The notes below the pieces were generated by a model. That model worked only from the letters and a program-made list of their open reading frames with translations, was not told the DNA's origin and made no database searches. A program made the translations under genes and the position numbers. From the NCBI GenBank assembly GCA_965232455.1, contig OZ246981.1:3100001-3164000 (forward strand): a DNA stretch of 64,000 nt. Direction: 5' to 3'. Source of the stretch: JBFGFX01 sp965232455. GTDB lineage: Bacteria > Pseudomonadota > Gammaproteobacteria > Steroidobacterales > Woeseiaceae. How positions within the stretch are numbered: the first letter of the stretch is position 1; each line of letters opens with the position of its first letter. Shown here in pieces: positions 50,816 to 58,947 of this stretch.

Positions 50816-50925
50816 CAGCGGCTCCGGATCAAGGGGGGTGTCTCATGACCTGCTCTAACTATAGAGCATGGGAACGCGACAGAGTTCGTTTTGTTGGCAA
50901 TCCGCCCTCGATGTCAAGACCAGCG

Positions 50926-51215
50926 TATCCCGCGGACCGCGGATTGATCTTTAGTGACCAACCTCAACAATGCGCCGCCGCCCGCCTCTGCAGGATCGGA
51001 GTCACAGTTCCGTATCCCGCGGACCGCGGATTGATCTTTAGTGACCAACCTCAACAATGCGCCGCCACCCGCCCCTGCAGGATCGGAGTCACAGTTCCGT
51101 ATCCCGCGGACCGCGGATTGATCTTTAGTGACCAACCTCAACAATGCGCCGCCGCCCGCCTCTGCAGGATCGGAGTCACAGTTCCGTATCCCGCGGACCG
51201 CGGATTGATCTTTAG
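50926..51215. repeat. Tandem repeat, 87-bp unit, 3.3 copies
   Basis: Copies begin at 50926, 51013 and 51100, with a fourth partial copy from 51187 to 51215. Copies 1 and 3 are identical; copy 2 differs at two positions near its CCGCC stretch. Each unit contains ATCCCGCGGACCGCGGAT, which folds as a bulged hairpin, and short GTCAC/GTGAC arms. The period is 29 codons, so reading frames stay open on both strands, but the copy 2 changes alter the plus-strand frame. The array fills the gap between mpl and the LON-domain gene. There are no CRISPR-type unique spacers. Confidence 0.95.
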
Positions 51216-51248
51216 CGGCTGATCCCGAGCGCTCGTCAGGACGGACTC

Positions 51249-52634
51249 CTATCGGACGTCGGGGCTCGGCGCCGCGCGACGCTGCAGATTCATCGTCAGC
51301 TTCTGGCGCACCGCGCCGAAACCCCCGTTGCTCATGAAAACCATCTGGTCTCCGGACCGAAGTTCCATCCCGAGCGCGGTCACGAGATCGTCGTAGTCGG
51401 CGAAGAGCTGCACTTTCGAGCCAAGCACCTCGAGCGCCCGATCGAACGCCGCGTCGAAACCCGGGGGGCGATAAACGGCGACGTAGTCGGCGGCGGCGAG
51501 AGCGCCGGCCAGCGTGTCGTTGTGCACGCCCATCTTCATCGTGTTGGACCGCGGCTCGAGCGCGATCACGATCCGTCGATTGGGGTGCCGCTTGCGCAGC
51601 GCCTCGACGGTGCGCGTAATGGCGGTCGGGTGGTGTGCAAAATCGTCGTATATCGCGATATCCGAGACGGTCGCCGTCCGTTCGAGACGCCGCTTCACAC
51701 CCTCGAAGCGCGACAGCGCGCTGACCGCCTGCGCAACGCTTACACCGGCCGATCGCGAGGCAGCGACGGCCGCCAGCGCGTTTTCGAGATTGTGTGCGCC
51801 AGCGAGTTTCCAGAGCGCTTCGTCGGCTTCTTCGCCGCGCCGTGAAATACGGATGTGCCGTTCGCCGGCATCGACGAATTCTCCCCGCCATTCCTCACGG
51901 TCGCCGATGCCGAACGACTCGACGGGCGTCCAACAGCCCATGTCCACCGCCGCCTTCAGCCTTTCGTCCGCACCGTTCATGACAATGCGGCCGCTCGCCG
52001 GGACGGTGCGCAGCAGCTGATGGAACTGCCACAAAATGGCGTCGACGTCTTTGTAGATATCCGCGTGATCAAACTCCAGATTGTTGAGAATGACGGTTCT
52101 TGGCCGATAATGGACGAACTTCGCCCGCTTATCGAAAAACGCGGTGTCGTACTCGTCCGCCTCGACGACAAAAAACTCGGACCCGCCGACCCGCGCCGTA
52201 TGCTCGAAATTCGCGGGCACGCCACCGATCAGAAAACCGGGATTCAGACCCGCGTCCTCGAGAATCCACGCGAGCATACTGGCCGTGCTCGTCTTGCCGT
52301 GCGTCCCCGCGACGGCGATCACGTGCCGCCCCCGCAGGACGTGTTCGGCCAGCCACTGCGGTCCGGACGTGTACGGGATGCCGAGATCGAGCATCGCCTC
52401 GACCGCGGCGTTACCGCGGCTCATCGCATTGCCGACGACGACGCAGTCCGGCGCCGGCGTCAGCTGCGCGGCGTCATACCCTTCCGTCAACTCGATGCCG
52501 AGCCGCTTGAGCTGCGTGCTCATCGGCGGATAGACGTTGGCGTCGCTGCCGGTGACCGTATGCCCCGCTCCTTTCGCCAGGGCGGCAACACCCGCCATGA
52601 ACGTCCCGCAGATTCCAAGGATGTGAATATGCAC
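51249..52634 (-). CDS. mpl: UDP-N-acetylmuramate:L-alanyl-gamma-D-glutamyl-meso-diaminopimelate ligase
   Basis: The protein has 461 residues. It joins the recycled murein tripeptide directly to UDP-MurNAc with ATP, letting old peptidoglycan re-enter synthesis. It has the Mur-ligase fold: Rossmann start HIHILGICGTFMAGVAALAKGAGHTVTGSD, central ATP loop VIAVAGTHGKTSTASML (about 109), NNLEFDHADIYKDVD and the C-terminal DDFAHHPTAI and ALEPRSNTMKMGVH. The length matches E. coli Mpl (457). It works with MurA from the same window. The 87-bp array begins 34 bp after its stop. Confidence 0.95.
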   Translation of the reverse strand: MHIHILGICGTFMAGVAALAKGAGHTVTGSDANVYPPMSTQLKRLGIELTEGYDAAQLTPAPDCVVVGNAMSRGNAAVEAMLDLGIPYTSGPQWLAEHVLRGRHVIAVAGTHGKTSTASMLAWILEDAGLNPGFLIGGVPANFEHTARVGGSEFFVVEADEYDTAFFDKRAKFVHYRPRTVILNNLEFDHADIYKDVDAILWQFHQLLRTVPASGRIVMNGADERLKAAVDMGCWTPVESFGIGDREEWRGEFVDAGERHIRISRRGEEADEALWKLAGAHNLENALAAVAASRSAGVSVAQAVSALSRFEGVKRRLERTATVSDIAIYDDFAHHPTAITRTVEALRKRHPNRRIVIALEPRSNTMKMGVHNDTLAGALAAADYVAVYRPPGFDAAFDRALEVLGSKVQLFADYDDLVTALGMELRSGDQMVFMSNGGFGAVRQKLTMNLQRRAAPSPDVR

Positions 52635-52648
52635 GAACCTGCCGCTCC

Positions 52649-53212
52649 TCAGACGGGCGTAAACGCCATTTCAACGCCAAACCGCATGATAAACGCCGCG
52701 ACGGCGATCGTGACACCGACGAACCAATGCTGCTGAATCGCATGCGCGATCACGTGGCCTTTTACCGGCACGGACCAGAACCAGATGAGCGTACTCAGGG
52801 TCCCCGCAACGTCGGCGCCCAGGAGCGGCGACATCGCGACGTATTCGACGACCGAGATCAGCGCCAGTATCGAGCCGCAGGCGATTATCGACGACAAGGT
52901 CTGCAGCAGGCGACTCGGGTAACCAAAAACGAAGACCACCGCGGCGTAAAAGGACAACGCCAGCAGGTAGCCGGCGAAGGCCGGCCATAATCGACCCTGG
53001 CCAAGATTGTCCAACATGGCGATTTGCACGGTCCAGGCGACTCCCAACAAGGCGACCGACAGGTAGAAAACCAACCACGAGGCCGGTACCGCATCCGGCC
53101 CTTTGCGCAGCGCGATCATCTCCAGGTATGTTTTGAATAAAACGAACACGTAACGGAATATTCCTGCTCTCGATTTAGCGCCAATGATCTCACCAATGAA
53201 CCGGCCGATCAT
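52649..53212 (-). CDS. Small polytopic membrane protein (Yip1/YIPF-like)
   Basis: The predicted protein has 187 residues. The N-terminus (MIGRFIGEIIGAKSRAGIFRYVFVLFKTYLEMIAL) is amphipathic and basic, then four to five hydrophobic helices follow (WLVFYLSVALLGVAWTVQIAML, GYLLALSFYAAVVFVFGY, IACGSILALISVVEYVAM, VAGTLSTLIWFWSVPVKGHVIAHAI, WFVGVTIAVAAFIM). This is the topology of Yip1-domain inner-membrane proteins, whose bacterial function is unknown. It is 14 bp upstream of mpl on the same strand. The start at 53212 has only AAGG close by. I am unsure of the family. Confidence 0.65.
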   Translation of the reverse strand: MIGRFIGEIIGAKSRAGIFRYVFVLFKTYLEMIALRKGPDAVPASWLVFYLSVALLGVAWTVQIAMLDNLGQGRLWPAFAGYLLALSFYAAVVFVFGYPSRLLQTLSSIIACGSILALISVVEYVAMSPLLGADVAGTLSTLIWFWSVPVKGHVIAHAIQQHWFVGVTIAVAAFIMRFGVEMAFTPV

Positions 53213-53306
53213 CCTTCAATCGGTCATCGGCGCCGCCGCCGGAAAAGCATCGGACGGCCGCGGCATGATAGGCTTCCGATCCGCAGCTTGACCCACAAAC
53301 GTCGCA

Positions 53307-54386
53307 ATGCCAATGATCAGACTCGTTACGCCCGGCAAGGACCAGGAATTGCTCGCCGCGCTGGGCGAACAGGAACGTATCGCGGTGGACACCGAATTCA
53401 TGCGCGAGAGCACGTATTTCGCGAAGCTGTGCCTGGTCCAGGTCGCGACGCCGGCCGGGATTTTCTGCGAAGACCCGCTGGCCGGCGGGGATCTCGACGC
53501 CTTCTGGCGCGCAATGATGCGTTGTGCCTGGGTCCTGCACTCCTGCCGGCAGGACATCGAGGTTATCTATCAGGCGACCGAACGCATGCCGGCAAGCCTG
53601 TTCGACACTCAGGTGGCCGCGGCGTTAATCGGGTTTGCGCCGCAGATCGGCTACGCCGGTCTCGTTCGTGAGTTGTTCGGCAAAGAGCTTCCCAAGAGCC
53701 ACACCCGTGCCGATTGGACCCGGCGCCCCCTGCCCGAGGCAATGCTGCATTATGCCGCGGACGACGTGGAATACCTTCTGGAGGCGCGTGACGTCCTCAC
53801 TGAACGGCTGGACCGGCTCGAACGCGCCGAATGGGCCGCGGAAGATTCGATGGCGCTGCTGGACCCGTCGCTCTACACCGTTGATCCCGATCGGGCCATT
53901 GACAGGCTGAAAGCGGCGCGCAATCTGCGCGGTCGAGCGCGCCGCGCGGCGGTCGGTCTGGCGAGCTGGCGGGAGCGGCGCGCATTGACGAGCGATCGGC
54001 CGCGGCGGTGGATTCTAAAGGACCCGGTTTTGCTGGCGGTCGCGCAACTGAACCCCCGCAACGAACGCGAACTTGCGGCGGTCGACGGCATGCCCGCGAC
54101 GACGGTAAGGCGGTCCGGAGCCGACCTGCTACGAATTCTCGACGAGGCCGCAAACGGCAGCGATAGCTACGTGCCGCCCGCTGCACCCAGCGAGGGCCAG
54201 AAGTCCCTGCTGAAGAAGATGCAGAAGGAAACATCGGGAATAGCCGACGAACTGGGCGTCGCGGCCGAGATCGTCGCGCCTCGCAAGGAACTCGCGGCTG
54301 CGCTGACCGGCGAGCGTCGCGGCCGGGTTTTCCGGGGCTGGCGTCGGCAGATTATCGGTGACCGGCTGCTCGAGCTGCTCGAGTAG
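53307..54386 (+). CDS. rnd: Ribonuclease D
   Basis: The protein has 359 residues. The 3'-5' exonuclease domain has DEDDy residues: D28 and E30 in AVDTEFMRE, a mid-domain aspartate in SCRQDIEVIYQA and the C-terminal YAADDVEYLL with its tyrosine. Two HRDC-like helical domains follow (about 210-300 and near the end). RNase D trims the 3' end of tRNA precursors and other small RNAs. It is divergent from the Yip1-like gene. The stop is followed by AACCTGTCTCA, a sequence also seen after the hemL stop. Confidence 0.93.
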   Translation: MPMIRLVTPGKDQELLAALGEQERIAVDTEFMRESTYFAKLCLVQVATPAGIFCEDPLAGGDLDAFWRAMMRCAWVLHSCRQDIEVIYQATERMPASLFDTQVAAALIGFAPQIGYAGLVRELFGKELPKSHTRADWTRRPLPEAMLHYAADDVEYLLEARDVLTERLDRLERAEWAAEDSMALLDPSLYTVDPDRAIDRLKAARNLRGRARRAAVGLASWRERRALTSDRPRRWILKDPVLLAVAQLNPRNERELAAVDGMPATTVRRSGADLLRILDEAANGSDSYVPPAAPSEGQKSLLKKMQKETSGIADELGVAAEIVAPRKELAAALTGERRGRVFRGWRRQIIGDRLLELLE

Positions 54387-54422
54387 AACCTGTCTCAACC
54401 CGGCTCGCGACCGCGCCGGCCG

Positions 54423-55061
54423 CTAAAGGGCTTCCAACAGCCGCCGGTACACCTCGTCGACGTCGCCCTCGGCGGCCACCGTTTTCAGCTTGCCGCGTTT
54501 TGCGTAAAAACTGATTACCGGTTCGGTCTGCTCGCGATAGACGTCGAGACGCTGGCGAATAGTGTCTTCGTTGTCGTCCTCCCGCTGCACGAGTTCGCCG
54601 CCGGCGGCCGTTACGGCGTCCAGCTCTTCCTGTGGGGAATAATAGACGTTCAGTAACTTTCCGGTCTTTGAGCAGGTCCGCCGCCCGGTGAGCCGCTTCA
54701 TCAGTATGTCGAAATCGACGTCCATCAGGATGGCCGCATCCAGCGGCTGGCCGAGCTGATCGAGTAATTCAGCGAGATCGAACGCCTGCTGTTTCGTGCG
54801 CGGAAACCCGTCCAGGATAAAGCCGTCCGCCGCATCGGCCTCGGTGAGCCGCTCGCTGATGATGCCGAGCATGATCTCATCGGAAACGAGTTGACCGGCC
54901 TCCATGATCTCTTTCGCCTGCTGCCCGAAGCGGGACCCGGCGGCGACCGCGGCGCGCAACATGTCGCCGGTCGAGATGTGCGGAATAGACCGCTCTTGCA
55001 TCAGTTTTTTTGCCTGTGTGCCCTTTCCGGACCCAGGCGCGCCCAATAAGACAATTCGCAT
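54423..55061 (-). CDS. adk: Adenylate kinase
   Basis: The protein has 212 residues. It makes two ADP from ATP and AMP, keeping the energy charge. P-loop GAPGSGKGTQ (7-16), AMP-binding ISTGDMLRAAV and FPRTKQQAFDLAELL are intact. The long LID (GRRTCSKTGKLLNVYYSPQEEL...) has a single cysteine, so it is not the zinc-binding type. It is convergent with rnd and divergent from pfp over 175 bp. AMP generated by metabolism in which PPi replaces ATP would be salvaged by this enzyme. Confidence 0.95.
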   Translation of the reverse strand: MRIVLLGAPGSGKGTQAKKLMQERSIPHISTGDMLRAAVAAGSRFGQQAKEIMEAGQLVSDEIMLGIISERLTEADAADGFILDGFPRTKQQAFDLAELLDQLGQPLDAAILMDVDFDILMKRLTGRRTCSKTGKLLNVYYSPQEELDAVTAAGGELVQREDDNEDTIRQRLDVYREQTEPVISFYAKRGKLKTVAAEGDVDEVYRRLLEAL

Positions 55062-55236
55062 GCGCTGACTCTCTTCGCCGCCAAAAAATATGCGTTTCCC
55101 GCCACGCGCGGGAGGCTGGCAAAGCTACCGGCAATACTCGAACAGGTCAATGAGCGCGTCCGCGCAGCCGCGCTGAAGCTGCGCGAACTTTCCGTTATGC
55201 TTCGCATCGTTGCCAGCAAAGCGGATACTCAGAACA

Positions 55237-56499
55237 ATGCCAGCAAAAAATGCGTTTTATGCTCAGTCCGGCGGCGTGACGGCCGTCATCAACGCCACCG
55301 CCTGCGGCGTGATCGAGACCGCACGTAAACACAAGAGTCGCATCAGGAACGTGTATGCCGGGCGGAACGGCATCATCGGCGCGCTGACCGAAGACATGAT
55401 CGATACGAACCGGGAATCGGTGAAGACGATCGCGGCGCTGCGGCACACGCCGGGCGGCGCGTTCGGGTCGGCGCGTTACAAGCTCAAAAGCATCGAAGAA
55501 AACCGCGCCGAGTACGAGCGACTCATCGAGGTGTTCCGCGCACACGATATCGGTTACTTCTTTTACAATGGCGGCAACGATTCGATGGACACGGCACACA
55601 AGGTGTCGCAGATCAGCAGGCGCCTCGGCTATCCGGTAAGCTGCCTGGGCATACCGAAAACCGTCGACAACGACCTGCCAGTTACCGACAATTGCCCTGG
55701 ATTCGGCTCGGTGGCGAAGTACGTCGCCGTATCGACCCGGGAAGCCGCCCTCGACGTGCTTTCGATGGCAAAAACGTCAACCAAGGTGTTCATTCTCGAG
55801 GTCATGGGGCGACACGCCGGCTGGATCGCCGCGGCGGCCGGCCTGGCCGGCACAGAACCGGCCGATGCCCCCCACATCATTCTGTTCCCGGAAATCCCGT
55901 TCGATCAGGCCGCATTCCTCAAACGCGTCAAGTTCTGCGTGGAAAAGTACGACTACTGCGTGATCGCAGTCAGCGAGGGCGCGAGTTATGCCGACGGCCG
56001 CTTTCTCGCCGAAGCGGGCACCCGCGATGCGTTTGGGCACGCTCAGCTCGGCGGGGTCGCGCCGGTCGTCGCCGGCATGGTCCGCGAAAACCTGGGCTAC
56101 AAGTATCACTACGCGGTCGCGGATTACCTGCAGCGCTCGGCACGGCACATCGCGTCGGCGACCGACGTGAAGCAGGCCTACGCCGTTGGCAGTGCGGCCG
56201 TCAAGATGGCGCTCGCCGGCGATACCGCGGTCATGCCGGTCATCAAGCGAGTATCGGATCGACCGTACCGTTGGAAGATCGAGAAGGCGGCGCTGGCCCG
56301 CGTCGCCAACAAGGAAAAAATGCTGCCGCGTCGGTTCATCTCCAAAGACGGCTTCGCGATCACCGACGCCTGCCGCCGCTACCTGGAGCCGCTCATCCGC
56401 GGCGAGGATTATCCACCGTATTTCAAAGGCTTACCGAAGTACGTCACGGTCAAGGGTGTGCCCGTTCCAAAGCGGTTGGACAGCGATTTTGTGGTATGA
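55237..56499 (+). CDS. pfp: Pyrophosphate-dependent 6-phosphofructokinase
   Basis: The protein has 420 residues from ATG 55237. It phosphorylates fructose 6-phosphate reversibly with PPi in place of ATP. Key marks are GGNDS (112-116) where ATP-PFKs have GGDG/GDGS-type signatures, and PKTVDND (140-146), whose lysine is typical of PPi-dependent enzymes. VMGRHAGW and a PEIPFD segment also fit. It stands 262 bp before the proton-pumping pyrophosphatase gene on the same strand, so PPi could be shared between sugar phosphorylation and proton pumping. An in-frame upstream start at 55210 repeats the MPAK sequence and is less likely. Confidence 0.9.
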   Translation: MPAKNAFYAQSGGVTAVINATACGVIETARKHKSRIRNVYAGRNGIIGALTEDMIDTNRESVKTIAALRHTPGGAFGSARYKLKSIEENRAEYERLIEVFRAHDIGYFFYNGGNDSMDTAHKVSQISRRLGYPVSCLGIPKTVDNDLPVTDNCPGFGSVAKYVAVSTREAALDVLSMAKTSTKVFILEVMGRHAGWIAAAAGLAGTEPADAPHIILFPEIPFDQAAFLKRVKFCVEKYDYCVIAVSEGASYADGRFLAEAGTRDAFGHAQLGGVAPVVAGMVRENLGYKYHYAVADYLQRSARHIASATDVKQAYAVGSAAVKMALAGDTAVMPVIKRVSDRPYRWKIEKAALARVANKEKMLPRRFISKDGFAITDACRRYLEPLIRGEDYPPYFKGLPKYVTVKGVPVPKRLDSDFVV

Positions 56500-56654
56500 T
56501 GCGCGGCCTGTCGCGGGTGGGGCCAGCCGGTCCGGGAGCGCCAGCGGCGAAACTCGACAAACAATAAATGGCTCAGTGGGGGAAATCCACGCGTAACCGA
56601 CAGACGACGACGGCAACCGGTGGTCGGCGCCTTCGTTTGCTGCGCATTCGATAG

Positions 56655-56736
56655 ACGGATCGGCACGGCCTCGTCGTGCCGATCCGTCGAGCATTAACTC
56701 TTTAATTCTCGCCTCGGTAGCCCGGGCACCGAGGCG
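56655..56736. promoter_or_regulatory. Two stem-loops in the leader of hppA
   Basis: Stem 1 (56655-56687) is ACGGATCGGCACG with its exact 13-bp partner and a 7-nt loop. Stem 2 (56710-56736) is CGCCTCGGT with a 9-bp partner around AGCCCGGGC. Both precede the hppA ribosome-binding site GGGAG (56749-56753). They could end pfp transcription and then regulate hppA, but no known riboswitch consensus is apparent. Confidence 0.6.
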
Positions 56737-56761
56737 CTTTACATGATCGGGAGACAATCTA

Positions 56762-58807
56762 ATGACAACTGAGTTTGCTCTGTGGCTTTCCATAGGAGCG
56801 GGTGGGCTTGCGGTGCTTTACGGAGTTATCTCCGCGCAGTGGATCGTAAAGCAAGCCGCCGGCAGCGAACGCATGCAGGGAATCGCTCTGGCAATCCAGG
56901 AGGGCGCGGCCGCCTACATGAACCGGCAGTACACGACCATCGGCGCCGTCGGCGTCGTGCTGTTTCTGGTGCTCGGTATTGTGCTCGATTGGTTCAGCGC
57001 CATCGGCTTCGCCATCGGCGCGATATTCAGCGGGCTCGCCGGTTACATAGGAATGTTCGTTTCCGTGCGCGCCAACGTCCGTACCGCCGAAGCGGCCAAA
57101 CAGGGCGTGAACCCGGCGCTGAACGTTGCGTTTCGCGGCGGTGCGATCACGGGCCTGCTGGTCGTCGGGCTTGGTCTGATCGGCGTTGCCGGCTACTACT
57201 ACCTCCTGGTCGCCATCGGCAAAACGGTTGACGATGCGATTCACGCGCTGGTGGGTCTGGCGTTCGGCGGATCGCTAATTTCGATATTCGCCCGTCTCGG
57301 CGGCGGCATTTTCACGAAGGGCGCCGACGTCGGCGCCGACCTGGTCGGCAAGGTCGAGGCCGGCATACCCGAAGACGATCCGCGAAATCCGGGCGTCATC
57401 GCGGACAACGTCGGCGACAACGTCGGCGACTGTGCCGGCATGGCGGCGGATCTGTTCGAGACCTACGCGGTAACCATCATCGCCACGATGTTGCTCGGCA
57501 GCCTGGTGGCGTCCTCGTTCGGTAACGAGGCCGTGCTCTACCCGCTGGTGCTCGGCGCCGTTTCGATCGTCGCATCGATCATCGGCACGTTTTTCGTACG
57601 CACGTCGGATGGCGGCAAGGTCATGGGCGCGTTGTACAAAGGCATGATCGTCGCGGGTGTCCTCGCCGCCGTCGCGTTTTATCCGATCACCAACATGATG
57701 ATGGCGAACTCCGGCAATGCGATCGGCATCTTCGGCTCCGCGCTCATCGGCCTCGCGCTGACCGCGGCGATGGTAGTGATTACGGAGTACTACACCGGCA
57801 CCGAATTCAAGCCGGTCAAAACGATCGCGGAAGCGTCCAAGACCGGAGATGCAACGAATATCATCGCGGGGCTCGGCATATCGATGAAAGCCACCGCCCT
57901 GCCCGTTCTGGCGGTCTGCCTGAGCATTTGGGGCGCGTTCGAGCTGGCTCCCGATGGCGATGCGATGGCGGGCCTTTACAACATCGCGATCGCGGCAACG
58001 ACGATGTTGTCGATGACCGGTGTCGTGGTCGCCCTCGACGCATTCGGGCCGATCACCGATAACGCCGGCGGCATCGCCGAAATGGCGGAGCTGCCCCCGG
58101 AAATCCGCACGATTACCGATCAGCTGGACGCGGTCGGCAACACGACCAAGGCCGTTACGAAAGGTTACGCCATCGGCTCCGCCGGCCTGGCTGCGCTCGT
58201 CCTGTTCGCCGATTACACGAACGCGCTGGCGCAGAACAACATCGTCGTCGACTTCGACCTCTCCGATCATCTGGTCATCATCGGACTTTTCATCGGCGGC
58301 CTGGTGCCATTCCTGTTCGGCTCGATGGCGATGGAGGCCGTCGGGCGCGCCGCCGGTTCCGTGGTCAACGAGGTCCGCCGTCAGTTCCGCGAGATCGAGG
58401 GCATCATGGAGGGAACCGGCAAACCCGATTACGGCCGCGCCGTTGACTTGTTGACCAAAGCCGCCATCAAGGAAATGATCGTTCCGAGCCTCCTGCCGAT
58501 TCTGGTTCCGATCCTGGTCGGCGTGCTGCTCGGCCCGAAAGCGCTCGGCGGACTGCTGCTGGGCACCATCATCACCGGCCTGTTCGTCGCCATCTCGATG
58601 ACCACCGGCGGCGGCGCCTGGGACAACGCCAAAAAATACATCGAAGACGGCAACTGCGGCGGCAAAGGCTCGGACGCGCACAAAGCGGCGGTCACCGGCG
58701 ACACGGTCGGCGATCCCTACAAGGACACGGCCGGCCCGGCAATCAACCCACTGATCAAGATCATCAACATCGTTGCGCTCCTGATCGTGCCGCTGCTTGC
58801 GGTCTAA
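56762..58807 (+). CDS. hppA: Membrane-bound proton-pumping pyrophosphatase, K+-insensitive
   Basis: The protein has 681 residues and about 16 membrane helices. It couples PPi hydrolysis to proton export or import across the inner membrane. The active site is GADVGADLVGKVEAGIPEDDPRNPGVIADNVGDNVGDCAGMAADLFETYAVT, seen at about 200-240, with further DNAGGIAEM and KAAVTGDTVGDPYKDTAGPAINP motifs. Residue K463 in GNTTKAVTKGYAIGSA is the lysine of K+-independent enzymes; K+-dependent ones have alanine there. It is downstream of PPi-PFK, giving a PPi-based module. A strong intrinsic terminator follows. Confidence 0.95.
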   Translation: MTTEFALWLSIGAGGLAVLYGVISAQWIVKQAAGSERMQGIALAIQEGAAAYMNRQYTTIGAVGVVLFLVLGIVLDWFSAIGFAIGAIFSGLAGYIGMFVSVRANVRTAEAAKQGVNPALNVAFRGGAITGLLVVGLGLIGVAGYYYLLVAIGKTVDDAIHALVGLAFGGSLISIFARLGGGIFTKGADVGADLVGKVEAGIPEDDPRNPGVIADNVGDNVGDCAGMAADLFETYAVTIIATMLLGSLVASSFGNEAVLYPLVLGAVSIVASIIGTFFVRTSDGGKVMGALYKGMIVAGVLAAVAFYPITNMMMANSGNAIGIFGSALIGLALTAAMVVITEYYTGTEFKPVKTIAEASKTGDATNIIAGLGISMKATALPVLAVCLSIWGAFELAPDGDAMAGLYNIAIAATTMLSMTGVVVALDAFGPITDNAGGIAEMAELPPEIRTITDQLDAVGNTTKAVTKGYAIGSAGLAALVLFADYTNALAQNNIVVDFDLSDHLVIIGLFIGGLVPFLFGSMAMEAVGRAAGSVVNEVRRQFREIEGIMEGTGKPDYGRAVDLLTKAAIKEMIVPSLLPILVPILVGVLLGPKALGGLLLGTIITGLFVAISMTTGGGAWDNAKKYIEDGNCGGKGSDAHKAAVTGDTVGDPYKDTAGPAINPLIKIINIVALLIVPLLAV

Positions 58808-58826
58808 ACGTCGCTCCATCGCGAAT

Positions 58827-58857
58827 AAAAAGCCCGGCATGGCCGGGCTTTTTTTTT
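58827..58857 (+). terminator. Intrinsic terminator of hppA
   Basis: A GC-rich stem (AGCCCGGC, loop ATG, GCCGGGCT, extended by A/T pairs) is followed by nine T residues, 20 bp after the hppA stop. This is a textbook rho-independent terminator. Confidence 0.95.
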
Positions 58858-58860
58858 ACT

Positions 58861-58890
58861 TGTAGGAGCCCGTCAGGACGGGCTCCTACA
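58861..58890. repeat. Palindromic REP-like element TGTAGGAGCCCGTC-AG-GACGGGCTCCTACA
   Basis: Two exact 14-nt arms surround AG, immediately after the hppA terminator. The right arm shares GACGGGCTCCT with the left arm of the 46708-46781 hairpin, and a degenerate piece (CGTCAGGACGGACTCCTAT) occurs at 51234-51252. I take it as a dispersed palindromic repeat family. Confidence 0.75.
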
Positions 58891-58947
58891 GAGGGGGCCC
58901 GGACGTCGTCCGCGCGATCGCATAACGACCGCAACGCGCTTTCGTTC

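Noticed and set aside
50926..51215. CRISPR array
   Set aside because: Copies are contiguous with no unique spacers, the unit is 87 bp, and there are no cas genes nearby.
50845..51222. A 125-codon plus-strand frame containing the 29-residue repeats
   Set aside because: It starts in the leader of the LON-domain gene and owes its length to an 87-bp period divisible by three. Both copy 2 substitutions change amino acids, so there is no sign of protein-level selection. Not excluded entirely, since a GGGGGG stretch stands before the ATG.
50914..51891. A 325-codon minus-strand frame through mpl and the repeats
   Set aside because: An alternative frame of mpl followed by repeat units; no domain.
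56568..56654. A 28-codon frame in the hppA leader (basic C-terminus)
   Set aside because: No Shine-Dalgarno site and no match to a known small ribosomal protein; too little evidence.
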